Shown: positions 36,292-45,096, counted from the stretch's first letter. The stretch: DNA of 45,387 nt from Pseudomonadota bacterium (GCA_022572185.1 JACZWL010000026.1:1-45387), one strand, 5' to 3'. The notes: generated by a model from the sequence alone, not told the origin. Made by a program: numbers and translations.

Positions 36292-36346
36292 GGGGTCGAA
36301 CCGCTAAGACAAGTGGGCGTGCCGCTTGTCTTAGCGGTTCGAGCCC
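36292..36346. terminator. Strong bidirectional terminator between tsaE and amiB
   Basis: TCGAACCGCTAAGACAAG (36296-36313) pairs perfectly with its reverse complement (36325-36342); GGG and CCC flank with one mismatch. The loop is 11 bases. On the plus strand TTTTTCTCG follows; on the minus strand CTTAATTTTC follows. It ends the nnr-tsaE transcript and separates it from amiB-mutL. Confidence 0.8.
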
Positions 36347-36359
36347 TTTTTCTCGTTTT

Positions 36360-36806
36360 CTATAGACCCGCTCGCAAAGCCTCCCGGCCCCGATCGCTGA
36401 GGCCCGAGATTTCGGCGTTTCTGCCCTTGCCTGAATAACTCAACTCGATCAGCAAATCACCCTGCTCGGTGAGCCCATCTGCCCGGTCCGGCCATTCGAT
36501 GAGCAGCAGACCGTCGCGAAGGTCCGCCCAGCCAAGGAATTCGAGTTCGCTCGCGTCTGCGATGCGATACAGATCTACGTGATATACCGTCCTGTCATCG
36601 ATGCGGTAAGGTTCGACCAGCGTGTAGGTCGGGCTCGGTACTATCCCTTCATGTCCCAATGCCCGCAGCATCGATCGAGCAAGCGTCGTTTTGCCGGTAC
36701 CCAGTTCTCCCTGCAACAGGATCATCCAGCCGCCCGGATCCTCTGGAAGTAATGTGACCAGGTCTCTGCCGAGTTCTTCTGTCGCGGCCGCGTCCCGAAG
36801 TTCCAT
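36360..36806 (-). CDS. tsaE: tRNA threonylcarbamoyladenosine ATPase TsaE
   Basis: TsaE is the ATPase of the TsaB-TsaD-TsaE complex that makes t6A37 in tRNAs. The 148-residue product has LLQGELGTGKTTLARSML (P-loop), SPTYTLVEPYRI and YHVDLYRIADASELEFLGW, all family signs. The ATG at 36806 gives the normal length; a GTG at 36842 would overlap nnr by 17 bases and is less likely, having no ribosome binding site. It sits behind nnr as in E. coli (yjeF-yjeE). Confidence 0.93.
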   Translation of the reverse strand: MELRDAAATEELGRDLVTLLPEDPGGWMILLQGELGTGKTTLARSMLRALGHEGIVPSPTYTLVEPYRIDDRTVYHVDLYRIADASELEFLGWADLRDGLLLIEWPDRADGLTEQGDLLIELSYSGKGRNAEISGLSDRGREALRAGL

Positions 36807-36825
36807 TTCTAGTGGTCCAACAAGG

Positions 36826-38325
36826 TTATTTTGATGGGCCACTGGTCTGCGGATTTACCAGGGGTCTGAGTTCCCGCAAGACATCTGATGCAATCAAGCC
36901 GCGCTGACCGGTTTTTGAGGCTACATCGCCGGCGCGAGCGTGAATCTCGACGCCAAATACACCCGCCTGTTCGAACGACATGCCCTGCGCCAGGAACGCT
37001 GCAATGACACCGGTCAGCACATCGCCCATGCCGGGAGAAGCCATGCCCGGATTTCCCGAACTGCTGATCCAGGGCGGGCCGCCCTGCGACGAAACAAGCG
37101 ATCCGGCTCCTTTTAATACAATCGTGCCGCCATACTTATTGCTGAGTGCATCGATCGCGCTCAAGCGATCTTCCTGAATTGCACCAGCTGTCGTGCCAAG
37201 CAGTCGGCCAGCCTCACCCGGGTGCGGCGTCAATATCCAGTTGTCGCGGCGCACAGGTGAGGCGGCGAGCAGATTCAGTGCGTCCGCATCGACAACCATC
37301 GGTAAATCAGACTTGATGATTTCGCCAAAGAGACTGCGACCCCACTTGTCAATTCCGAGACCTGGTCCGATCGCGAGCGTGTCGACTTTGTTGAGCAACG
37401 GCTTCAAATCGGACAGTTCGTCGATCGCATGACACATCAGTTCCGGCCGGCCAGTTGATATCGTCGCGGCATGGGACGGATGCGTTGCAACGCTGACCCG
37501 GCCGGCACCGCTGCGCAGCGCTGCCTCTCCCGCCAATCGAATTGCGCCCGGCATGCCGGGCCCACCGCCGACCAGCAACAGATGTCCGAAATCTCCTTTG
37601 TGAGCACTTCTTTTTCTTGCCGGTAACTCGCACAAGAACGTGTCGTAGTCGATTCTGCGCAAAAGTACTTCCGCGTCATCGTAACATTTGCCGGGAATCT
37701 GCAGGTCCGAAAACCGCAATTCACCGACACAGTCAGGGCCATCGTGCAGAAATAGCCCTGTTTTCAGGCCGACGAACGTCACGGTCAAATCGGCGCGCAC
37801 TACTGTGCCGCGGATCGCGCCGGAATCACCGTCGAGGCCACTCGGGATATCGATCGCCAGCACGGGCGAGGCATGGGAGTTGATCGCATCCACAAGGTCC
37901 GCGAGCTGTCCCTCGACGTCGCGCATCAGTCCACTGCCGAGTAAGGCGTCGACAATCAGGTCGGCATGTGGATCGGGAGCGCCGTCCCAGGCCATGACGA
38001 CGCCGCCGTCGGCAACGAAATCGCCGTAAGCAGTTGCCGCATCGCCTTTCAGTTTGTCCGGCGGCGTCACCGCAATGACAGAAACGACAACTCCCTGTTG
38101 CGCCGCAAGTCGTGCGAGTACGTAGCCGTCGCCGCCATTGTTGCCCGCACCGCAGAAAATCTGCCATCGTTTCGCCTCGGGAAAGAAACTGAAGGCCTCG
38201 TTCAGCACCTCCATGGCTGCCGAAGTCATGAGCGTATAGCCGGCGATGCCGAGACCGTCAATCGCGGCGCGGTCAACCTGGCGGACGCCTGCTACCGAAT
38301 AAATACTGTGGGGCCAGTTACACAT
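36826..38325 (-). CDS. nnr: Bifunctional NAD(P)HX epimerase / ADP-dependent dehydratase
   Basis: Nnr repairs hydrated NAD(P)H. The N-terminal YjeF_N half is the epimerase (FFPEAKRWQIFCGAGNNGGD, about 45-65, VDALLGSGLMRDV); the C-terminal half is the ADP-dependent dehydratase (AIGPGLGIDKW, ILTPHPGEAGRLLG, GNPGMASPGMGDVLTGVIA). The 499-residue length is normal. ATG 38325 is preferred; the open frame starts at 38364 but would reach into the divergent queG gene. Confidence 0.94.
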   Translation of the reverse strand: MCNWPHSIYSVAGVRQVDRAAIDGLGIAGYTLMTSAAMEVLNEAFSFFPEAKRWQIFCGAGNNGGDGYVLARLAAQQGVVVSVIAVTPPDKLKGDAATAYGDFVADGGVVMAWDGAPDPHADLIVDALLGSGLMRDVEGQLADLVDAINSHASPVLAIDIPSGLDGDSGAIRGTVVRADLTVTFVGLKTGLFLHDGPDCVGELRFSDLQIPGKCYDDAEVLLRRIDYDTFLCELPARKRSAHKGDFGHLLLVGGGPGMPGAIRLAGEAALRSGAGRVSVATHPSHAATISTGRPELMCHAIDELSDLKPLLNKVDTLAIGPGLGIDKWGRSLFGEIIKSDLPMVVDADALNLLAASPVRRDNWILTPHPGEAGRLLGTTAGAIQEDRLSAIDALSNKYGGTIVLKGAGSLVSSQGGPPWISSSGNPGMASPGMGDVLTGVIAAFLAQGMSFEQAGVFGVEIHARAGDVASKTGQRGLIASDVLRELRPLVNPQTSGPSK

Positions 38326-38350
38326 CGGGAAGCTCTGATTATACTGATTG

Positions 38351-39466
38351 ATGTCGAGGATCATCCGATTGAATCAAATCAGTAAAATCCGCAAGCCCGA
38401 TCTGCAGGACCTGGCAGCTCATATAAAAGAATGGGCCAGGGAGCTTGGATTTCAGCAGGCGGGCATCAGCGATATCGATCTGCATCAGGCCGAGAAGCGC
38501 CTGGCCCAGTGGCTGGCCCGGCAGTTCCACGGCGAAATGCACTATATGCGCCAGCATGGATTGAAGCGCAGCCGACCGGCGGAGCTGGTCCCGGGCACCC
38601 TCCGCGTCATTTCCGTGCGCATGGATTACCTGCCGGAGGAGCAGGCAAGGAGCGCAGAGCTGCTCGACCACCCGTCCAAAGCCTATATCTCCCGCTACGC
38701 GCTGGGACGCGACTATCACAAAGTACTGCGCGGCAGGCTCAAGGCGCTGGCTCGGAAGATTACAGACGACACGGGCGCATACGGCTATCGCGTTCTCGTC
38801 GACAGCGCTCCCGTCCTCGAAAAGCCGCTGGCGGAAAAAGCCGGTCTCGGCTGGATCGGCAAACACACGAATCTGATCAACAAAGACGCCGGTTCGTGGT
38901 TTTTCCTCGGCGAGTTATATACCGACCTGCCACTGCCGGTGGACAGGCCGGCAGAATCGCATTGTGGCAGTTGCCGGGCCTGTCTGGATGTCTGCCCGAC
39001 CGGGGCGATTGTCGGGCCATACGAACTCGATGCACGACGTTGCATTTCCTATCTGACCATCGAACTGAAAGGCGCGATCCCGGTGGAATTTCGCAAACTG
39101 ATCGGCAACCGAATATACGGTTGCGATGACTGCCAGATTTTTTGTCCCTGGAACAAGTTTGCGAAACCAACGGGCGAGTCGGACTTCGCCCCGCGCCACG
39201 GCCTGAGCAGCAGTGACCTGACGGACCTTTTTCGCTGGTCCGAAGAGACCTGGCTGGCCAGGACCGAAGGCAGTGCGATAAGGAGAATCGGTTACCAACG
39301 ATGGCTGCGCAATATCGCCGTCGCGCTCGGCAATGCGGAATCAACGCCCACGGTCATCGATGCTCTGAACGCCAGGAGCGATACCGGTGACGAACTCGTC
39401 GACGAGCACGTGCACTGGGCCATACAACAACATAAGCTTGTTGAATCCAGGGCAGAAAATAATTAA
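38351..39466 (+). CDS. queG: Epoxyqueuosine reductase
   Basis: QueG reduces epoxyqueuosine to queuosine in tRNA with cobalamin and two [4Fe-4S] clusters. The 371-residue product has the N-terminal DUF1730 region (ALGRDYHKVLRGRLKALA, VLVDSAPVLEKPLAEKAG), and cysteine motifs CGSCRACLDVCPTGAIVGP and CDDCQIFCPWN. The C-terminal HEAT-like repeat follows. TTG 38348 lies directly before the chosen ATG. It is divergent from nnr as in E. coli. Confidence 0.95.
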   Translation: MSRIIRLNQISKIRKPDLQDLAAHIKEWARELGFQQAGISDIDLHQAEKRLAQWLARQFHGEMHYMRQHGLKRSRPAELVPGTLRVISVRMDYLPEEQARSAELLDHPSKAYISRYALGRDYHKVLRGRLKALARKITDDTGAYGYRVLVDSAPVLEKPLAEKAGLGWIGKHTNLINKDAGSWFFLGELYTDLPLPVDRPAESHCGSCRACLDVCPTGAIVGPYELDARRCISYLTIELKGAIPVEFRKLIGNRIYGCDDCQIFCPWNKFAKPTGESDFAPRHGLSSSDLTDLFRWSEETWLARTEGSAIRRIGYQRWLRNIAVALGNAESTPTVIDALNARSDTGDELVDEHVHWAIQQHKLVESRAENN

Positions 39467-39481
39467 ATAAGGACGTAAAAC

Positions 39482-40357
39482 GTGTTTGAAACGACGCACA
39501 CAGATTATCTTGTGCCATTCGATGGCAGCTTCAGCGTTGCGAATTCGCCGACACATCCATCGATCACTGAAAAGTGGCGCATGAAAAATCGACTCGAGAC
39601 GGCAATCGAACAGCTCGACGATTTGCAGAGGGTTCTCTGGGCGAGCGACAGCCACGCCTTGCTCGTCATTTTCCAGGGCATGGACTCTTGCGGCAAGGAC
39701 AGCACGATTCGGGCCGTAATGCGTGGCATAAATCCTGCGGGTTGCCAGGTCTTCAATTTCAAACAACCCTCTAAAATGGATCTGGATCACGATTTTCTAT
39801 GGCGCACTTCGCGATGTGCGCCCGAGCGCGGGCGCATCGGCATATTCAATCGCAGTCAGTATGAAGAGGTACTCGTTGTCCGGGTACACCCGGAGCTGTT
39901 GAAATCACAAAAATTGCCGGGAGAAATCAACCTGGACACAATCTGGGACGAGCGGCTGGAGTCGATTCACGACCAGGAAAAGCACCTGGCCAGAAACGGC
40001 ACGGTCATTCTCAAGTTCTGGCTGAACGTATCTCCCGAGGAGCAGAAAAAGAGATTACTGGCGCGGCTCGATGACCCGGGCAAGCACTGGAAATTCAATG
40101 CGGGCGATATTGCGGAAAGAATGCACTGGGACGCCTACATGCAGGCATACGAGGCTGCATTGAACAGGACATCGCGCCCCTGGGCGCCCTGGTATGCGAT
40201 TCCGGCGGACAGCAAGCCCTATATGCGAGCCCGGGTCGCCGAGATCATTGTGCACGCGCTCGCCGGACTCGGCCTGGCCTATCCGCAACCATCCACCGAG
40301 GAGAAGGAAAGATTCGAAGAGGCTCGAATACACCTTTCCGGACCGGGCGGACAATAA
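39482..40357 (+). CDS. ppk2: Polyphosphate kinase 2 (PPK2) family protein
   Basis: PPK2 enzymes move phosphate between polyphosphate and nucleoside di- or monophosphates. The 291-residue product has the Walker A region LLVIFQGMDSCGKDSTIRAV, where the usual ACGKDGT is replaced by SCGKDST, the Walker B region GIFNRSQYEEVLVVRVHP, and a lid region (HWKFNAGDIAERMHWDAYMQ). Its size fits the one-domain class. Start is GTG 39482 with AAGGA eight bases upstream. It follows queG by 15 bases and probably shares its transcript. Confidence 0.92.
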   Translation: MFETTHTDYLVPFDGSFSVANSPTHPSITEKWRMKNRLETAIEQLDDLQRVLWASDSHALLVIFQGMDSCGKDSTIRAVMRGINPAGCQVFNFKQPSKMDLDHDFLWRTSRCAPERGRIGIFNRSQYEEVLVVRVHPELLKSQKLPGEINLDTIWDERLESIHDQEKHLARNGTVILKFWLNVSPEEQKKRLLARLDDPGKHWKFNAGDIAERMHWDAYMQAYEAALNRTSRPWAPWYAIPADSKPYMRARVAEIIVHALAGLGLAYPQPSTEEKERFEEARIHLSGPGGQ

Positions 40358-40432
40358 GACCCCGGTATGTGATGAATTTCTGGAGAAATGCGAACGACGC
40401 GATGCGGCACTCTGGCGCGCCGAAGATGCGGG

Positions 40433-41281
40433 CTATATCGTCACAATGATATTGTCGATCAGCCGCGCAGCACCGAGGCGCACCGCAGCCAGGATTACGA
40501 TCTCATCGTTGTCCCGGTCGGGAAGTTGCAGGTTTTCGGCACGGCGGATGCCGACGTACTCGGGATCAAAACCGGCGTCACTCAACACATCCATCGCCTG
40601 TTGTTCGAGTTCCGTATAATTTCGTTTGCCCGCCTGCAATTCGTTGCCTATACCCTGCAGGACAGAGTAGAGCGTTGGCGCTACCGCCCGTTCCTCGTCG
40701 CTCAGATATTGATTACGGGAGCTGAGCGCCAGCCCGTCAGCCTCGCGTTGTGTCGCCCCTGACACAATCTGCAACGGCAGTCGCAGGTCGTCCACCAGGC
40801 GTCGTATGACCAATTGCTGCTGAAAATCCTTTTGCCCGAATATCGCGACATCCGGTTGAACGATATTGAAAAGGCGGCTGACGACAGACGTAACCCCGTC
40901 AAAGTGACCCGGTCGGAATACACCGCAAAATTCCGCAGTGATCACCGGCACGGTGACCGACGTTGCGTTATCGATTCCGAATGGGTACATCGTCTCTACA
41001 TCGGGTACGAACAACAGGTCGGCTTTGACCCTTTTGAGGCGCCGCTTGTCACGCTCGAGCGTACGCGGGTACTGATCAAAGTCATCAGTCTCGCCAAATT
41101 GCGTTGGATTGACAAAAATCGACACGACAACACGCTCGGCATGCTCACGCGCCAGAGAGACCAGGCTGAGATGACCGTCATGCAGATTGCCCATGGTGGG
41201 CACAAGGGCAATATGCTCGCTACTGTGTCGCCAGTCGACAAGCTGCTCTCGCAGGGCTTCACTGGTACTGACTTCTAGCAC
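40433..41281 (-). CDS. panC: Pantothenate synthetase
   Basis: PanC joins pantoate and beta-alanine with ATP. The 282-residue product has ALVPTMGNLHDGHLSLV, VVSIFVNPTQFGETDDF and AIFGQKDFQQQLVIRRLV. The GTG start at 41281 lies nine bases after the panB stop, so the two pantothenate genes form one operon. No panD is near. Confidence 0.97.
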   Translation of the reverse strand: MLEVSTSEALREQLVDWRHSSEHIALVPTMGNLHDGHLSLVSLAREHAERVVVSIFVNPTQFGETDDFDQYPRTLERDKRRLKRVKADLLFVPDVETMYPFGIDNATSVTVPVITAEFCGVFRPGHFDGVTSVVSRLFNIVQPDVAIFGQKDFQQQLVIRRLVDDLRLPLQIVSGATQREADGLALSSRNQYLSDEERAVAPTLYSVLQGIGNELQAGKRNYTELEQQAMDVLSDAGFDPEYVGIRRAENLQLPDRDNDEIVILAAVRLGAARLIDNIIVTI

Positions 41282-41290
41282 GTATTTGTC

Positions 41291-42121
41291 TCAGGAAAAG
41301 CAGTGTTCGGGCGCAGGATATTTTCGATCTTTTACAGCCTGCACGTAAGCTTTGATCGCGTCCAGAGGCGACTGTTGACCTACCGTGAAATTCTGCACAA
41401 ACCGCGGCGTGCGCCCCTGTGTAATGTCCAGGATGTCATATAGAACCAGTATCTGGCCATCAACAGACGGACCGGCTCCGATTCCGATGACCGGTACCTG
41501 GACTGTTTCGGTGATTGCTTTGCCAAGCTCGTTAGGAACACATTCCAGCAACAATAGGTCCGCGCCGGCCCCCTCCAGTTTCCTGGCGCTTTTGATCATC
41601 TGTTTGGCTTTGTCAGGCTCCCTGCCCTGCACTTTGAACCCGCCGATCTTGTGAACCGACTGCGGTTTGAGCCCCAGGTGTGCACAGACCGGAATATCGT
41701 GCTTTGCCAGATGCTCGACGATTTCAACCTGACCGTCTCCGCCTTCGAGCTTGATCATCATCGCACCGCCGTCCTGCATCATGTGCACGGCGTTATCCAG
41801 CGCCTGCGCCGGCTCGACATAGCTCATGAAAGGCATGTCCGATACGAGGAATGCGCGGCGCAAGCCCCGGGCGACATTGCGCGTGTGATAAATGATATCG
41901 GAGACCGTCACAGGGACTGTCGTATCGTGCCCCTGAATCACCATGCCCAACGAATCGCCGACAAGCACCAGATCGACTCCGGCTTTGTCAACGAGCACCG
42001 CGTAACTGGCATCGTAGGCGGTCAGGCAAACGATGGGCTGACCATCCGATTTCATTTTTGCGAGCGTCGCCACGTTGACCGGCGGCTCAGCCATTCCACG
42101 CTGTTCAAGCTGCGTATACAT
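41291..42121 (-). CDS. panB: Ketopantoate hydroxymethyltransferase
   Basis: PanB makes ketopantoate from alpha-ketoisovalerate and 5,10-methylene-THF. The 276-residue product has CLTAYDASYAVLVDKAGVD, LVGDSLGMVIQGHDTTVPV, VCAHLGLKPQSVHKIGGF and PVIGIGAGPSVDGQILV, all typical. ATG 42121 follows the deoxynucleoside kinase stop by 16 bases. Confidence 0.97.
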   Translation of the reverse strand: MYTQLEQRGMAEPPVNVATLAKMKSDGQPIVCLTAYDASYAVLVDKAGVDLVLVGDSLGMVIQGHDTTVPVTVSDIIYHTRNVARGLRRAFLVSDMPFMSYVEPAQALDNAVHMMQDGGAMMIKLEGGDGQVEIVEHLAKHDIPVCAHLGLKPQSVHKIGGFKVQGREPDKAKQMIKSARKLEGAGADLLLLECVPNELGKAITETVQVPVIGIGAGPSVDGQILVLYDILDITQGRTPRFVQNFTVGQQSPLDAIKAYVQAVKDRKYPAPEHCFS

Positions 42122-42137
42122 TCACGATTTTCCTGAT

Positions 42138-42812
42138 TCAGGCGAGCGCGATGGCAGCAGGATTGAAAAAATGCCGTCCGCCCGTGGTCCGCAGAATTTG
42201 CTGATACAACTCCTCATAATCCGATTCATTATGAACCGGATCAATGGTTGACGCGTTGACAATCAGAAGCGGCGATTCATCATAACTGTGGAAGTGACGT
42301 GCATAAGCTTCCGTTAACCTTTCCAGATAGCGACGATCGATCAGGCGTTCATACGGTATTCCGCGTCTCGCGATTCTCTGTAGCAGGGCATCGACCGTCG
42401 CCTGCAGGTAAATGACGAGATCCGGAACCGGCGCCTCAATTTCCAGTTTCTCGTAAATCTGTTCGTACAAGGTGAGTTCCTCGCGATCGAGATTCAATTC
42501 GGCGAATAACCGGTCCTTGTCAATCAGGAAGTCCGCCACCCGGACTGGCGAGAACATATCAGACTGGCGGAGCTCCTCTAACTGGCGTGCACGCTGAAAA
42601 AGAAAGAATAACTGCGCAGGCAACGCCGCACTTCGACCGCTACGATAAAAGCGCTCAAGAAACGGATTTTCCGTGAGATGCTCGAGCACGACTTCGCCGC
42701 GAAAACTATCGGCCAACCGCCTTGCCAGGCTGGATTTTCCGACGCCGATCGGACCTTCGACAACGATGAAGCGTGGCGCGTCACCACTCTTTTTGATTTC
42801 TCGGACTGTCAC
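42138..42812 (-). CDS. Deoxynucleoside kinase family protein
   Basis: Members phosphorylate deoxynucleosides with ATP. The 224-residue product has the P-loop VVEGPIGVGKSSLARRLAD, then LEHLTENPFLERFY, FLIDKDRLFAELNL for the substrate-binding Glu/Arg region and ERLIDRRYLERLTEAYARHF for the lid. The substrate (dA, dG or dT) is not clear. It is between folK and panB, as in many Gammaproteobacteria. Confidence 0.9.
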   Translation of the reverse strand: MTVREIKKSGDAPRFIVVEGPIGVGKSSLARRLADSFRGEVVLEHLTENPFLERFYRSGRSAALPAQLFFLFQRARQLEELRQSDMFSPVRVADFLIDKDRLFAELNLDREELTLYEQIYEKLEIEAPVPDLVIYLQATVDALLQRIARRGIPYERLIDRRYLERLTEAYARHFHSYDESPLLIVNASTIDPVHNESDYEELYQQILRTTGGRHFFNPAAIALA

Positions 42813-42827
42813 GGTTGCATCACTTTA

Positions 42828-43337
42828 TCAGGTCAGTTTCTCTATGCGGGGCTTGGTCGTATCTACGGCTGCAGCAAGCCTGCACACACTGCCCAACCCC
42901 GGAATTCGTAAGTGCGGTGCGATATCGCACAAAGGCAACAATACAAAATTTCGCTGGCTAATGCCCGGGTGCGGCACTTTTAGATCCTTCTCGTCAATCG
43001 ATACACCGGAATAGACCAGCAGGTCGAGATCGATTATGCGTGGCCCCCACTTGATATCGTCGTGCGACCGCCCCTGTGCCCGCTCGATCTCCTGCAGACG
43101 CCAAAGTAAAGTGGCGGCATCCAGTTGAGTCAGCAATGCGCTCACCGCATTGATGTAATCGGGCTGATCCGAGCCGTCCAGGGGCGCGGAGCGGTACAGT
43201 GGCGATGTCTTTACAAGTACCGTGGCGTCGATAGCGCCGAGCGCCGCGGCGGCCCGCTCCACCTGTTTCCGCGGAGAGCCGAGATTACTGCCAACACCTA
43301 TATAGGCTGGCCGCCAACGCGGCCCCCGGGTGTTCAC
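42828..43337 (-). CDS. folK: 2-amino-4-hydroxy-6-hydroxymethyldihydropteridine pyrophosphokinase
   Basis: FolK adds a pyrophosphate to 6-hydroxymethyl-dihydropterin in folate synthesis. The 169-residue product has YIGVGSNLGSPRKQVERAA, SPLYRSAPLDGSDQPDYINA and WGPRIIDLDLLVYSGVSI. The GTG at 43337 is preferred: AAGGGA lies just upstream, and it overlaps the pcnB stop by four bases (GTGA). A longer open frame back to 43463 overlaps pcnB fully and is less plausible. Confidence 0.94.
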   Translation of the reverse strand: MNTRGPRWRPAYIGVGSNLGSPRKQVERAAAALGAIDATVLVKTSPLYRSAPLDGSDQPDYINAVSALLTQLDAATLLWRLQEIERAQGRSHDDIKWGPRIIDLDLLVYSGVSIDEKDLKVPHPGISQRNFVLLPLCDIAPHLRIPGLGSVCRLAAAVDTTKPRIEKLT

Positions 43338-44662
43338 GATTCCCTTGCCGGCGCCGCCCGCCGCCGGCGCGGCCTCCTCCTGCGTTGTTTCGTGCCGGGT
43401 TTGGGTCCGATCTGAAAGCTCGCGGCCCGATGCTGTGCGTCTTGCTTTTGCACGTCCGTCCAAAACTGGCCGACCTTACCTTCAAGCTCGCCGACGCTGA
43501 CGCGCAACATCATAAAGTCATAGGCCGCACGAAAACGGCGATGTTCCAGAAGCTTCAGCGCTCTTTTCCCTTTCATCACCAGGAACCGGGGTTGCATTGC
43601 GAGCATCTCGCGCATGGGCGCAGTAAAGCGCTTGGGAAGGGAGATACGCGGCTGCTGCAGACCAGAAACCTGGTAGGCAGCCACCGCCAGGGACTGTGAT
43701 TCCGACATCTTCTCCTTGGACCGTAATTTTTCGGCCAGGCGACGCACCGGCGCCCAGAGAAATACGCCGATCAGGAACATGGGCGTCACGGACTGGTCAG
43801 CCGCCACGCGTTTGTCGGAATTTCTAACTGCCGCAGTTACAAACCTCAGGAAATTATCGTCGCTTTCAAGCTCATCATCCGTCTCACGAAAGAGTTGTGC
43901 AAAAAGATTGTGCTTTCTGAGCAATGCAAACGTTTTTTCCGCATATCCCGTCTGAAAAAGTTTTAGGAACTCATCAAAAAGTCGAGCCGCCGGAACGTTC
44001 GCAAGAAGATCCGTAAGCTCTCCTATGGCCTCGATGATTTTGGCGTCAATCCTGAAATCGAGTTTCGCGGCGAATCTCACTGCACGAAGCATTCGTACCG
44101 GATCTTCACGGAGTCGTTTGCGTGCATCGCCGATCACTACGATCCTGCGATTTTCGATGTCTTTTACACCACCGACATAATCCCAGATACTGAAATCAGC
44201 AATATTGTAATAGAGCGCATTACACGTGAAATCCCGCCGCCAGACATCTTCGTCGATGCTGCCATAAACATTGTCACGCAGAATTCGGCCCTCGTGATCA
44301 TGCGCCACATCGACATGCTTGTCATTGCCATCTGCCGGAGCCCTGAACGTCGCAACCTCGATAACCTCCCTTCCGAAGCGGATATGTGCCAGCCTGAACC
44401 GCCGCCCAATGAGGCGGCAATTGCCGAACAGGGCCCTGACCTCTTCGGGGTGCGCGTTAGTCGCAATATCGAAGTCCTTCGGATGCAACTCGAGCAACGC
44501 ATCACGCACCCCGCCGCCTACCAGAAACGCCTGAAATCCCGCCTTGTGCAACCGGTAGAGGACTTTGAGCGCGCTCTTGGAAATTTCTGCCCGCGATACA
44601 TTGTGGGCCGGGCGGGGAATGATTTTGGGCTTTCTGCGTTTTTGAGACCCGCTGCTTTTCAA
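43334..44662 (-). CDS. pcnB: Poly(A) polymerase I
   Basis: PcnB adds poly(A) tails to RNA, promoting decay. The 442-residue product has the nucleotidyltransferase core (FLVGGGVRDALLELHPKDFD, Asp-x-Asp in DFDIAT), RRDFTCNALYYNIADFS and the RNA/head region VRMLRAVRFAAKLDFRID. The basic tail (KQRRRRPRRRRAAPARES) is typical. Start is TTG 44662, with GGAAA about eight bases upstream. The end is coupled to folK. Confidence 0.95.
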   Translation of the reverse strand: MKSSGSQKRRKPKIIPRPAHNVSRAEISKSALKVLYRLHKAGFQAFLVGGGVRDALLELHPKDFDIATNAHPEEVRALFGNCRLIGRRFRLAHIRFGREVIEVATFRAPADGNDKHVDVAHDHEGRILRDNVYGSIDEDVWRRDFTCNALYYNIADFSIWDYVGGVKDIENRRIVVIGDARKRLREDPVRMLRAVRFAAKLDFRIDAKIIEAIGELTDLLANVPAARLFDEFLKLFQTGYAEKTFALLRKHNLFAQLFRETDDELESDDNFLRFVTAAVRNSDKRVAADQSVTPMFLIGVFLWAPVRRLAEKLRSKEKMSESQSLAVAAYQVSGLQQPRISLPKRFTAPMREMLAMQPRFLVMKGKRALKLLEHRRFRAAYDFMMLRVSVGELEGKVGQFWTDVQKQDAQHRAASFQIGPKPGTKQRRRRPRRRRAAPARES

Positions 44663-44742
44663 TAGAGTTTCCGCTTGAGGATTGGAAATGCCGCCGTATC
44701 ATAACAGCCCCCGCGAAGCGCGGTCAGGTCAATAAAAGCTGC

Positions 44743-44818
44743 GCTCCCTTCGTCTAGCGGTTCAGGACGCCGCCCTCTCACGGCGGTAACAGGGGTTCGA
44801 ATCCCCTAGGGAGTGCCA
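44743..44818 (+). tRNA. tRNA-Glu (anticodon CTC)
   Basis: Acceptor GCTCCCT pairs with AGGGAGT (first pair G-U), the discriminator is G, and CCA is encoded. The anticodon arm CCGCC/GGCGG carries CTCTCAC with CTC at 44777-44779, and GGTTCGAATCC forms the T-arm. 76 bases. The sequence to its right looks foreign, so its 3' end is a candidate attachment site. Confidence 0.96.
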
Positions 44819-44906
44819 TATAAATCAACTAGTTATTGACAACTTTGGACGATAGCTGGAAAAAATACCCAAAAAATAGCCAATATCTCGATCACAAATT
44901 CGTCAG

Positions 44907-44934
44907 TTGACATAGTCTTCCCTCGGCGTATCTT
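44907..44934 (+). promoter_or_regulatory. Sigma70-like promoter of the leader at the right edge
   Basis: TTGACA (44907-44912) and TATCTT (44929-44934) are separated by 16 bases. Transcription would begin near 44941, exactly at the base of the first leader hairpin. It is the best promoter-like pair in the window. Confidence 0.7.
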
Positions 44935-44938
44935 AAGC

Positions 44939-45023
44939 GAGCCGAAGAGGTGCGGTTACACCTCCCGGCTCTAACCAAAGCCAGCACATAGGTACTGACG
45001 ATGGCTGATAGCGATGCTATCAG
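44939..45023 (+). ncRNA. Structured leader, C4/P4-CI immunity RNA-like (hypothesis)
   Basis: GAGCCG (44939-44944) pairs with CGGCTC (44966-44971), and inside it AGGTG pairs with CACCT (44948-44952 with 44959-44963), giving a two-part hairpin with loop CGGTTA. After CTAACCAAAGCCAGC a second, perfect 8-bp hairpin follows (CTGATAGC at 45005, GCTATCAG at 45016, loop GAT). The same order of promoter, nested GAGCCG-type hairpin, second hairpin and terminator is known from the antisense immunity RNAs of phages P1, P7 and P4. The resemblance is by memory of the pattern and needs a covariance-model search. Confidence 0.5.
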
Positions 45024-45031
45024 AATAAAAG

Positions 45032-45066
45032 GCACGATTACCCTAACGGGTGGTCGTGCTTTTTTT
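45032..45066 (+). terminator. Intrinsic terminator/attenuator before the first element gene
   Basis: GCACGATTACCC (45032-45043) pairs with GGGTGGTCGTGC (45048-45059) over 12 positions, two of them U-G, around the loop TAAC, and is followed by seven T. It lies upstream of the ORF at 45097, so it would stop the leader before the genes unless antitermination occurs. Confidence 0.8.
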
Positions 45067-45096
45067 GTGCCCGCTGGATTCACCAATAGGGGAAAT

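Noticed and set aside
44835-44856. TTGACA at 44835 as another promoter right after tRNA-Glu
   Set aside because: No -10 element at proper spacing; the GATAGCT nearby is about 10 bases away only.
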